Part shown: one piece after another, positions 7,386 through 15,442 of the stretch
Layout: each line of letters starts with the position of its first letter
Numbering within the stretch: position 1 is the stretch's first letter
From: an uncultured Prevotella sp.
GTDB taxonomy: Bacteria; Bacteroidota; Bacteroidia; Bacteroidales; Bacteroidaceae
Direction of reading: 5' to 3'
Assembly (NCBI GenBank): GCA_934196725.1
Contig: CAKPWR010000002.1
Coordinates: 1 to 64,000, forward strand
Length of the DNA: 64,000 nucleotides
Translations under genes and position numbers: made by a program
The notes under the pieces: model-generated
The model's input: the letters and a program-made list of their open reading frames with translations, nothing else
The model's database searches: none
Told to the model about the DNA's origin: nothing

Positions 7386-9323
7386 TTGAGGCAATTATTA
7401 TTTATAATGATATTCTGGCTGGTTGGCGTTCCCGTTTTCTGCCAAACCCCAGTGCGTTCCGATAGTACTGAAATCCCGAATTTCGAAAGGTGTTTCAGAC
7501 TCTTGGAAGAGAATCGCCGTGTCTATAACCTATACAACGACAGCATCTTTCTGTTCAAGGACCATGTGGCATGGACCAATTTCTTCAGGCGCCGTGCCGT
7601 GAAGAATACGCATCTCTTCCTGGCTAACAGGGAGGCTATCTCCACCGTACTCGATTATTTCAAGCAGGACCCGAAGCAGATTCCTGATGAGGCATACCAG
7701 AGCTTGTCCCATGGTCTGCAGCACCTGTATCTGGAAGAAAAGATGGACCCCTTCCTGGGCAATCAGCTCTGCGATATTGTTCTGGAATATTACGGAAGTG
7801 GAAGATGTCCTGAGGCATCGAACTTTGCCGGATGGATAGATGCCATCAAGGGCGAATTCCTTTATGAGATTCATACCCTGGGTAAGGAACCTGATGCCTT
7901 GAAGAAATCCTACGAGTATCTGAAGCGTGCCGTGGCAGAAGACCGCAATCTTTCGCCCAATCCCGTGGAGTCTTCCCTGATGGCACTGGAAAACCTTACG
8001 GTTACCAACTGGTTTATTTATAAGATGCAGACCGTGAAAGAGCGTCGTGCCTATGTGAATGAGTTCAAGAGATTGCTCAATTTGCCTCATACCTGTCAGC
8101 TGATGACTGAGAATGATTATAAGCGTCAGAAGGAAATGGTGGAACATGATGAAGAGCGTCTGGTCCGCAATGTTTATCTGGCTGATACCACCGTCCTGGA
8201 TAAGCAGCTTGCCGACTCCCTGATGCTGCAGATTGTGGCGCAGAATCTTGCCAATCCTCATCTCTCGGAACTCTCCTATTCCCGTACCCTGGTGATGCAG
8301 ATGCTGATGGGGCAGATTACGGCGAAGGAAGCGATGGGGAAGGCTATCAACAGATACCGTAATGGTGTTAGGAAGAAGATACAAACTGCCCATTACGACT
8401 ATCGTGAGCTTCAGACCGCCCTGCTGCCTTTCATGAACTATTTCTATCTGAACGACCTGTCTGACGTTTCCTACCACAGGAAGCGGACTGCCGTCAAGCG
8501 GATGTACCGTGACATCATCACCATCTATCACCACCGTAAGGACCAGCAGGCAGAGAATTCATACGTGCAATATCTGCACCTCCTTGCCACCAATCCCCGT
8601 GCCATCAAGTACCTGACGGAAGAGGAGCGCATCCACAACCTCAATGAGTTGAATGTGGCTACCCAGGTCACCACCTATGCCCATTCCGTTCATGTGGCGA
8701 TGATAGCCAAGAGACTGATGGAAGGCATTCTTGCCTATCAGCCCGATCTGTTGAAGGGAGCGCTGGGCACAAAGCGTAATGGCAAGGTATTCCTGGATCC
8801 TAAGGAGTGTCTCGACTTCATCTATCAGGCTGCCCTATATCATGACATCGGCAAGAACGGCATCATCTCGGTGGTGAACAACGACTATCGTCCGCTGACG
8901 GATGAGGAGTATGCCATCATCAAGACCCATCCTGCCTTGGGAGCCGAGTTGCTGAAGATTGCTCCTTCGCTCTATGAGAAGTTTCGTGATACCACCTTGG
9001 GGCATCATAAGTGGTATAATGGCAAGGGAGGTTATCCTGAGGATTTCGACAACACGAAGTCGCCTAAGCGCATCCTGATAGACATCATCACCCTGAGCGA
9101 CTGCATGCAGGCTGCCACCGAGCATATAGGCAGGAATTACAAGGCTGGCAAGACCTTCGACATGGTGATGGAGGAGTTCCGCAGGGATGCTGGTACGAGG
9201 TATAATCCCGATCTGGTGAAGTTTATAGATACTCATGAGGATGTGGCCCGTGATCTGGCTGTGCTCATCAACGATGCCTGGGTTGATATCTACTTCAGCA
9301 TCTACAGTAAGTATATGAGATAA
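7386..9323 (+). CDS. Secreted or periplasm-facing HD-GYP domain protein
   Basis: A 645-residue protein starting at TTG 7386 with a signal peptide or anchor (LLFIMIFWLVGVPVFCQ). An in-frame ATG at 7407 is an alternative start. Residues ~30-400 are helical with no clear enzyme motif. The C-terminal third is an HD-GYP-type phosphohydrolase domain: YHDIGKNG at about 485-492 and HHKWYNGKGGYPEDF near 540. HD-GYP enzymes usually degrade cyclic dinucleotides, with a canonical HHE..DGxGYP motif. Here Glu is Lys, Asp is Asn, and one residue is added before GYP. No GGDEF protein is encoded in the window. The signal peptide would place the domain outside the cytoplasm if it is cleaved, which is odd for a cyclic-dinucleotide enzyme. 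Confidence 0.8.
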   Translation: MRQLLFIMIFWLVGVPVFCQTPVRSDSTEIPNFERCFRLLEENRRVYNLYNDSIFLFKDHVAWTNFFRRRAVKNTHLFLANREAISTVLDYFKQDPKQIPDEAYQSLSHGLQHLYLEEKMDPFLGNQLCDIVLEYYGSGRCPEASNFAGWIDAIKGEFLYEIHTLGKEPDALKKSYEYLKRAVAEDRNLSPNPVESSLMALENLTVTNWFIYKMQTVKERRAYVNEFKRLLNLPHTCQLMTENDYKRQKEMVEHDEERLVRNVYLADTTVLDKQLADSLMLQIVAQNLANPHLSELSYSRTLVMQMLMGQITAKEAMGKAINRYRNGVRKKIQTAHYDYRELQTALLPFMNYFYLNDLSDVSYHRKRTAVKRMYRDIITIYHHRKDQQAENSYVQYLHLLATNPRAIKYLTEEERIHNLNELNVATQVTTYAHSVHVAMIAKRLMEGILAYQPDLLKGALGTKRNGKVFLDPKECLDFIYQAALYHDIGKNGIISVVNNDYRPLTDEEYAIIKTHPALGAELLKIAPSLYEKFRDTTLGHHKWYNGKGGYPEDFDNTKSPKRILIDIITLSDCMQAATEHIGRNYKAGKTFDMVMEEFRRDAGTRYNPDLVKFIDTHEDVARDLAVLINDAWVDIYFSIYSKYMR

Positions 9324-9623
9324 TATCCGCTGTAGCTTCACTCCTCAGATTGGCGCCTTATCCTCCGAATGATGGTGCAGGGAAAAATCCCGTGCTTTCT
9401 CTAAAACACAGTGCAAAGATACGACTTTTTTTTGATTCCCCCAAATTTCGGGTTGCGATAAGGGCCGGTTTTCTGCAGCTTTCAAATTGTAAGTTGGTTA
9501 ATAATTACAAGTCATAGTTTTGAGAGAAGAAAAACATAGAGTTGCGGAGCAGAAAACATAGAGTTCTAACTTAAATGTCTTCAAATAAGCTTGTTAGGCA
9601 GAAACATTATCAACTACAAAACT

Positions 9624-9815
9624 GACTCAGTTACTCAGATACTCAGTTACTCAGTTTATTTCTAGCCCTATACTTTTCTCTCTATAGAATAGATATTATA
9701 TATATAAATTTATTTATATATATAATATAATTTATATACTTACAATTTATAATCAGGATTGGCATGTATGGGGTCTGAAATAAACTGAGTAACTGAGTAT
9801 CTGAGTCACTGAGTC
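9624..9815. repeat. Inverted repeat with octamer-tandem arms around an AT-rich core
   Basis: The left arm 9624-9662 and right arm 9777-9815 are inverted copies matching at 38 of 39 positions. Each arm holds four near-tandem units ACTCAGTT/ACTCAGAT (8 bp). Weaker pairing extends inward by about 12 bp. The core (about 9675-9764) is mostly TATA-type sequence. It sits between convergent genes. A similar design with a 7-bp unit occurs at 52096-52366. Confidence 0.85.
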
Positions 9816-10108
9816 AAAAATCGCTATTTCTACGCTTTTCTGATAAGTAACTTATTTTTACGATTTTCTCTTGTAAAAGAGATAGCCTTTAGGCAATTTC
9901 TCAATAAGAATGAATCCCTCTTCTATCCATCCCTATATTGTCCTGTAATGTAAAATAAATATCTACTTCTTCGGTCATGTCTAATTATATTAACTTGAGA
10001 TATTAAAAAAAGATTGTCTCAGGGCATGTTGAGGTTGACGTGGAGGTAAGTGTTTGTGATATGTTTAGATCAGAGGAGATGTAAGGTATTGTTAATTAGA
10101 ATGTTAGG

Positions 10109-10196
10109 TCTAGCGATACGGTGAAACACCGTGTGGCTAGAATCGCATTTCGTATATTTCTAGCAACACCGTGAAATGCGGTGTGGCTAGAATTGC
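10109..10196. repeat. Two covarying hairpin units (50-bp spacing)
   Basis: Units 10109-10146 and 10159-10196 share the outline CTAGC...AAA...GCTAG. Each folds into a stem of about 13 pairs with an AAA loop. In unit 1 the inner stem is ACGGTG/CACCGT and in unit 2 ACACCGTG/TGCGGTGT. Several differences are compensated on the other side, including one G-C to C-G swap. Confidence 0.75.
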
Positions 10197-10291
10197 TAAG
10201 AACTGATATGGTTTGTGTGGGGTGCAAGGTTTGGGTTGTGCTGATAATCTTTGTCTGCGAGAGCGGTTATATCCGGTGCATGAAGGCTAAA

Positions 10292-10325
10292 TAAAAAAAG
10301 CTCAGGGCGAAATACCCTGAGCTTG
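10292..10325 (-). terminator. Intrinsic terminator of the fumarase gene
   Basis: On the minus strand AAGCTCAGGG (10324-10315) pairs with CCCTGAGCTT (10307-10298) and a T-run follows. It is about 28 bp beyond the fumarase stop. Confidence 0.85.
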
Positions 10326-10352
10326 CTATTGTCATGATTTTTCTTGAATCAT

Positions 10353-12011
10353 TTACTTCTGGCATTCCTGGCATGGAGTCCAAGGCTTCAACTGCTTGAA
10401 GAAGTCGTTGCCCTTGTCGTCTACGAGGATGAATGCAGGGAAGTCCTCTACGGTAATCTTCCAGATAGCCTCCATACCGAGCTCTGGATACTCTACGCAC
10501 TCGATGCTCTTGATAGAACTCTGAGAGAGAACGGCAGCTACACCACCGATAGTTCCGAGGTAGAAACCACCATGCTTCTTGCAAGCCTCGGTAACAATAT
10601 CGCCACGGTTACCCTTGGCAATCATTACCAAACTAGCGCCGTGATCCTGGAACTCATCTACGTATGGGTCCATACGGTTGGCTGTGGTAGGTCCCATAGA
10701 GCCACATGGATAACCCTCTGGAGTCTTGGCTGGACCAGCATAGAGGATAGGGTGGTTCTTGAAGTACTCTGGCATCTCCTCGCCTGCATCCAGACGAGCC
10801 TTGAGCTTAGCGTGAGCGATGTCACGAGCTACGATGATGGTACCCTTCAAATTAACACGGGTGCTTACTGGATACTTGCTCAACTCAGCACGAACTGCGT
10901 CGATACCCTTGTCGAGGTCAATCTCGATACCCTTGGTACCCTCACCTGGGTTGCGGAGCTCCTCAGGAATCAACTCTGTTGGGTTCTCATCCATCTTCTC
11001 CAACCAGATACCGTCCTTGTTGATCTTAGCCTTGATGTTACGGTCGGCAGAGCAGCTTACACCCATACCGATAGGGCAGCTTGCGCCGTGACGAGGCAAA
11101 CGGATGACACGGATATCGTGAGCCAGATACTTACCGCCAAACTGTGCACCCAAACCAATCTTGTGAGCCTCTTCGAGGAGCTTGTTCTCCAAGTCGATGT
11201 CACGGAAGGCACGACCAGTCTCATCACCTGTTGTAGGCAACTCATCGTAGTACTTGATAGAAGCCAACTTCACGGTGAGGAGGTTCTTCTCAGCTGAAGT
11301 ACCACCGATAACGAAGGCGATGTGGTAAGGAGGACATGCAGCTGTACCCAGGCTCTTCATCTTCTCTACGAGGAATGGGAGCAGTGTGCCCTCGTTCTGG
11401 ATAGTAGCCTTGGTCATAGGGTAGAAGTAGGTCTTGTTGGCAGAGCCACCACCCTTAGCTACCATCACGAAGCGGTACTCGTCGCCCTCTGTAGCCTCGA
11501 TATCAATCTGAGCAGGCAGGTTGCAACGGGTGTTCACCTCATCATACATGTTGAGAGGAGCGTTCTGAGAATAGCGGAGGTTGTCCTGTGTAAAGGTGTT
11601 GTATACACCCAGGCTCAAAGCCTCTTCGTCCTCGAAGTCTGTCCATACACGCTGACCCTTCTCACCGTGGATGATTGCAGTACCTGTATCCTGGCAGAAT
11701 GGGAGGATGCCCTTAACGGCTGTCTCTGCATTGCGGAGGAACTGGAGTGCTACATACTTGTCGTTCTCTGAAGCCTCTGGGTCGCTGAGGATCTTAGCCA
11801 CCTGGAGGTTGTGCTCACGACGGAGCTTGAACTCTACGTCGTGGAAACCCTGCTGTGCCAGCAAGGTAAGAGCTTCCTTGGAAACCTTGAGGATAGTCTT
11901 ACCCTCGAACTCTGCTGTGCTTACGCCTTCCTTAGAGATAAGGCGATACTCTGTCTTGTCCTCTCCAATCTGGAACATTGGAGCGTACTTAAAATCAGGA
12001 ATGTTTGCCAT
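10353..12011 (-). CDS. Class I (4Fe-4S) fumarate hydratase
   Basis: A 552-residue cytoplasmic enzyme that interconverts fumarate and malate in the reductive or oxidative TCA branch, which in anaerobic Bacteroidota feeds succinate and propionate production. The length fits the fused-domain FumA/FumB type. Cys106 (PFCQDTGT), Cys226 (AACPPYH) and Cys320 (GMGVSC) have the 120 and 94 residue spacing of the iron-sulfur ligands in this class. SGT-type substrate segments such as [12 protein letters not shown] are present in the C-terminal domain. It is transcribed alone, with a terminator at 10292-10325 and a repeat-rich upstream region. The iron-sulfur cluster makes the enzyme oxygen-sensitive, which fits an anaerobe. 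Confidence 0.96.
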   Translation of the reverse strand: MANIPDFKYAPMFQIGEDKTEYRLISKEGVSTAEFEGKTILKVSKEALTLLAQQGFHDVEFKLRREHNLQVAKILSDPEASENDKYVALQFLRNAETAVKGILPFCQDTGTAIIHGEKGQRVWTDFEDEEALSLGVYNTFTQDNLRYSQNAPLNMYDEVNTRCNLPAQIDIEATEGDEYRFVMVAKGGGSANKTYFYPMTKATIQNEGTLLPFLVEKMKSLGTAACPPYHIAFVIGGTSAEKNLLTVKLASIKYYDELPTTGDETGRAFRDIDLENKLLEEAHKIGLGAQFGGKYLAHDIRVIRLPRHGASCPIGMGVSCSADRNIKAKINKDGIWLEKMDENPTELIPEELRNPGEGTKGIEIDLDKGIDAVRAELSKYPVSTRVNLKGTIIVARDIAHAKLKARLDAGEEMPEYFKNHPILYAGPAKTPEGYPCGSMGPTTANRMDPYVDEFQDHGASLVMIAKGNRGDIVTEACKKHGGFYLGTIGGVAAVLSQSSIKSIECVEYPELGMEAIWKITVEDFPAFILVDDKGNDFFKQLKPWTPCQECQK

Positions 12012-12060
12012 AATGTTTTTTGTTATTTGAAACTGTTGAAATATTCAAGTTATTTTTTAT

Positions 12061-12496
12061 TTATCAAGAATTAGAGAATTAGAGAATTTTCTTCCTTCCT
12101 CTTCTTCTTCGAGATGTTTTTTTTATCAAGAATTAGAGAATTAGAGAATTTAAGTTCGCATGTAACGCCATACGCCCTGAAAGGGCAGAAGCTCCTAGCC
12201 CAGGGCAGCGCCCTGGGTTATTATGGACGCAACCCTGTCGCCCTGTAAGGGCAAAAGCTTTCAAATATCAGGCAATTAACAAAGCTTTTGCCCTTACAGG
12301 GCGCCTTGCTGACTGCTATTATACCCAGGGCGTTGCCCTGGGCTAGGAGCTTCTGCCCTTTCAGGGCGTGCTGCTCCTAGAGCTTTTGGGGGCTTCAGCC
12401 CGTTCTTGAGCCACATGCGAAACTTGAATTATTTTCATCAAGCATTAGAGATTTAAAGAATTACGAAAATTCTCAAATTCTCTAATTCTTGACAAA
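12061..12496. repeat. Nested inverted repeat: 88-bp palindrome arms inside AGAGAATT-repeat flanks
   Basis: The inner arms 12173-12261 and 12281-12368 are near-perfect inverted copies rich in GCCCTGAAAGGGC, CCCAGGGC and GCCCTGTAAGGGC sub-palindromes, with a 19-bp loop. An outer layer pairs TTCGCATGT (12155-12163) with ACATGCGAA (12412-12420). The outermost layer is ATCAAGAATTAGAGAATTAG, present twice on the left (12063 and 12125) and once inverted on the right (12466-12496). The left copies hold AGAGAATT units of 8 bp. It resembles bacterial REP-type palindromes. Confidence 0.85.
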
Positions 12497-12500
12497 AAAA

Positions 12501-15407
12501 TTAATATCCAAAGATTTCTTCCTGGCTCAATCTCTTGATAGGAGCAATCTTCTCGAGGCTCTTCATGTCAAGATTCTTCTCATCACCGAGGATCACCATG
12601 CGGTATGGCTTGCCTACGATGTTCTGCTTCTCGAAGTTCGTGATGTCCTGGAGAGTCAATGAAGGAATCTGCTCGTAGTAGAGCTTGGTTACGTCATAGT
12701 CGATGCCTCTGAGCTTGGCATTGAAGTAGGCGTTGATGACGCCAGCCTTGGTGATGCGACGGCTCTGGATAGACTTCAGCAGACTCTGCTTGGCAAGATT
12801 GAAGGAAGCTTCGTTCTGTGGGAGATTGTTGGTAATCTCGTCAAATACGTGGATGCAGTCCATCATCTTGTCGTTCTGAGAGATGATATGACGCATGAAG
12901 TAATCCTTCTCGTCCTTGCGCACAGGACTATTGTAGTATGCTCCGGCATTGTAAGCCAGACCACGGGTCTCGCGAAGCTCCTGGAAGACGATGGAATTCA
13001 TGCCGCCACCATAATACTCGTTGAAGAGAGAAATCAGGGCACCGTCCTTCACATCGCTCTTCTTGCCGGTGTTCTGGTAAGAGCGCAGATAGATGTTCTT
13101 TGCCTCGTATGGAGCGATATAAATCTCGTTCTGCTTGATTTCCTCCATCTTGTACTCCTTGCCCTCAGGAACGGCAGCAAGCTTCTTGGCAGTCTTGTGC
13201 TCCTTGGCAAGAAGGGTGTTGAGCTGCTTCTCGCTGTAAGGACCATAGTAAGCCACGGTGTGCTCGATGTTGTTCAGTCCGCCCAGAAGATTGACGAGCT
13301 CCTGAGGATCCATCTTGCGCAGGTCGGCGCTCTTGATGGCATTGCGGGCTGGGTTGTAAGGACCGTAGGTGCTGTAGCTCCAGAGATAGCTGAAGTTTGA
13401 CTGCTGGTTGGTCTTGGCATCCTGCTGGCTCTTCTCGATGAGGTCGATGAACTGGTTCCATGAGGTCTTGTCTGCCTTGGCATGGTGAAGGATTTCCTCC
13501 ATCAGCTGGAGAGCTGCAGGAAGGTTCTCGTTCAGACCGTTGAGGCTGATCTGCAGGGTCTTGGAACTCTGGGCAATGCTGTAGTTGCAAGCCAGCTTGT
13601 AGAAAGCCTGCTTGATGGCAGATACGCTCTTCTTGTCGGTTCCGATATAGTCGAGATACTGAGCTGCATAGCTGTAGCGGATATCGTCCTCATCGCCGAA
13701 TTCGTAGCGGAATACGAGGTTGAAGAGGTCGTCCTGGGTGTTCTGCTTGTAGACGAGAGGCAGCTTCCTGCTGGTCTTGTCTACGGTAAGATCCTTCTTG
13801 AAATCGAGGAATACAGGCTGGATTTCAGGCACCTGGGCGTTCTTGATTTCCTTGACGAATGCACTCTCATACTCACGGTTTGCCGGAATAGGAGTGATGG
13901 CTGGCTTCTCAATCTTCTTGAGGGTAGTATCCTCGCCCATACGCTTGTAGACGCAGATGAAGTTGTCATCGCGCAGATATTTGTTGGCGAAATCTACGAT
14001 GTCCTGCTTGGTCAGCTTGCTCTGACGCTCCAGCTTGCCGGCTACGTCTTCCCACTTCTCGTCGTTGATGAAGGCGTCTACCATGATGCTGGCACGGTTG
14101 TCGTTGCTGTCGAGACCTCTGTAGAAGTTCAGCTTCTTGTTGGCGATGACCGAAGGCAGGAGGTCGTTGTCGAACTCACCACGGCGCAGCTTCGCCATCT
14201 CCTGGAGCATGAGGCTGCGGACCTCTTCCAGCTTCTGGTCCTTGTTAGGATTACCGGCAAGGATGAAGGCAGAATAGTCGTGCAGACCGTAGACGAAGGC
14301 TCCGGCAGAAGCCAGCTTCATCTGCTGCTCCAGGTCAACCTCCATCAGTCCAGCCTTACCGTTGGAAAGCATGTCTTCGATGACATCGAGCACATCGCTC
14401 TCCTTGTCGTTGGCGCCCTTGAATTTCCATGCGAGCATCACGTTCTCTGCCTCCTTGCCCACTACGGCTGTATCCTTTACGGCAGTAATGTCCGGCTGCA
14501 GGCTGAATTCAGGACGGGAGAGATTCTCGTTCTTCTTCCATGAACCGAAGTACTTGTCGATGATGGCGATGGTCTGGTCTGGGTCGAAATCACCTGCCAG
14601 GCAGATAGCCACATTGTTAGGTGCATAGTAGCGGTGGAAGTAGTTCTGGATATTGATGATGCTAGGGTTCTTGAGGTGTTCCTGCTCACCGATGGTAGTC
14701 TGGGTACCATAAGGATGGGTAGGGGTGAGGAGCTTCCAGAGGGCAGCAAGCTCCTTGGTGTTGTCGCTTGCCATAGAGATGTTCTTCTCCTCGTATACAG
14801 CCTCCAGCTCGGTGTGGAAACCGCGGATCACCATGTTCTGGAATCGGTCGCTCTGTACCTTGGCCCAGTTCTCTATCTCGTTGCTCGGGATGTTCTCTAC
14901 ATAGCAGGTCACGTCGTTGGAAGTATAGGCGTTGGTGCCCTGGCTTCCGATGCTTGCCATCAGCTTGTCGTACTCGTTAGGGATGTTGTACTTGGCAGCC
15001 AGCTGCGAAACCGAGTCGATTTCGTGGTATGCCTGCTTGCGCTGTGCAGGGTTGGTCAGCTTGCGGTAGCTCTCATATCGGCGTGTGATTTCGTCGAGAT
15101 AAGGCTTCTCCTTGGCGTGGTCGATGGTGCCGAACTTCTGGGTTCCCTTGAACATCAGGTGCTCCAGATAGTGGGCAAGACCGGTAGTCTCGGCAGGGTC
15201 GTTTCTGGAACCTGTCTTCACTGCGATATTAGCCTGCAGACGAGGCTTTTCCTTGTTGACTGACATATACACCGTCAGACCGTTGTCGAGGGTGTAGATG
15301 CGGGTTTTCATGGCATCACCTGGTACGGTGGTGTAATGATACTCCTTAGCTGTGGCGCTGATGCTGCCCATCAGGACAGCTGCCAGCAAAACATGCTTGA
15401 TCTTCAT
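12501..15407 (-). CDS. M16 family zinc peptidase (two-module, secreted)
   Basis: A 968-residue insulinase-type protease of the pitrilysin/M16B fold. The signal peptide is MKIKHVLLAAVLMGSISATA. The zinc site HYLEH (HxxEH) is at 79-83, with the supporting downstream Glu in the EAVYEEKN region. Four M16 half-domains are expected, the second half being catalytically inactive; RETRGLAYNAGAYY marks the C-terminal module. Start 15407 is chosen because the signal peptide begins there and a longer frame would run back into the upstream gene's 3' end. It is the third gene of hflX-DUF4954-M16 (35 bp gap). It likely degrades peptides in the periplasm or outer envelope; substrates are unknown. Confidence 0.93.
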   Translation of the reverse strand: MKIKHVLLAAVLMGSISATAKEYHYTTVPGDAMKTRIYTLDNGLTVYMSVNKEKPRLQANIAVKTGSRNDPAETTGLAHYLEHLMFKGTQKFGTIDHAKEKPYLDEITRRYESYRKLTNPAQRKQAYHEIDSVSQLAAKYNIPNEYDKLMASIGSQGTNAYTSNDVTCYVENIPSNEIENWAKVQSDRFQNMVIRGFHTELEAVYEEKNISMASDNTKELAALWKLLTPTHPYGTQTTIGEQEHLKNPSIINIQNYFHRYYAPNNVAICLAGDFDPDQTIAIIDKYFGSWKKNENLSRPEFSLQPDITAVKDTAVVGKEAENVMLAWKFKGANDKESDVLDVIEDMLSNGKAGLMEVDLEQQMKLASAGAFVYGLHDYSAFILAGNPNKDQKLEEVRSLMLQEMAKLRRGEFDNDLLPSVIANKKLNFYRGLDSNDNRASIMVDAFINDEKWEDVAGKLERQSKLTKQDIVDFANKYLRDDNFICVYKRMGEDTTLKKIEKPAITPIPANREYESAFVKEIKNAQVPEIQPVFLDFKKDLTVDKTSRKLPLVYKQNTQDDLFNLVFRYEFGDEDDIRYSYAAQYLDYIGTDKKSVSAIKQAFYKLACNYSIAQSSKTLQISLNGLNENLPAALQLMEEILHHAKADKTSWNQFIDLIEKSQQDAKTNQQSNFSYLWSYSTYGPYNPARNAIKSADLRKMDPQELVNLLGGLNNIEHTVAYYGPYSEKQLNTLLAKEHKTAKKLAAVPEGKEYKMEEIKQNEIYIAPYEAKNIYLRSYQNTGKKSDVKDGALISLFNEYYGGGMNSIVFQELRETRGLAYNAGAYYNSPVRKDEKDYFMRHIISQNDKMMDCIHVFDEITNNLPQNEASFNLAKQSLLKSIQSRRITKAGVINAYFNAKLRGIDYDVTKLYYEQIPSLTLQDITNFEKQNIVGKPYRMVILGDEKNLDMKSLEKIAPIKRLSQEEIFGY

Positions 15408-15442
15408 TTTTGATATATGAATTGTTAATTCTTCATTATAAA

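Larger units (their letters stand above)
9324..10291. other. Gene-free kilobase between the convergent HD-GYP and fumarase genes
   Basis: I see no convincing gene here. It contains a minus-strand -7 box match (CAAAGATA, 9414-9421) pointing into the end of the HD-GYP gene, an inverted-repeat element (9624-9815), and a hairpin pair (10109-10196). The rest is AT-rich with no long frame. Confidence 0.6.

Noticed and set aside
9408-9421. Antisense transcript into the HD-GYP gene
   Set aside because: Only a single -7 box match supports it. In AT-rich non-coding DNA this can occur by chance, and no terminator or frame follows.
10344-11297. 317-residue open frame antisense to fumarase
   Set aside because: The fumarase frame is certain. 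The opposite frame has no motif and would start at the fumarase 3' end.
13482-14543. 353-residue open frame antisense to the M16 protease
   Set aside because: It is covered completely by the protease gene and its residues are low-complexity Val/Leu/Glu-rich.
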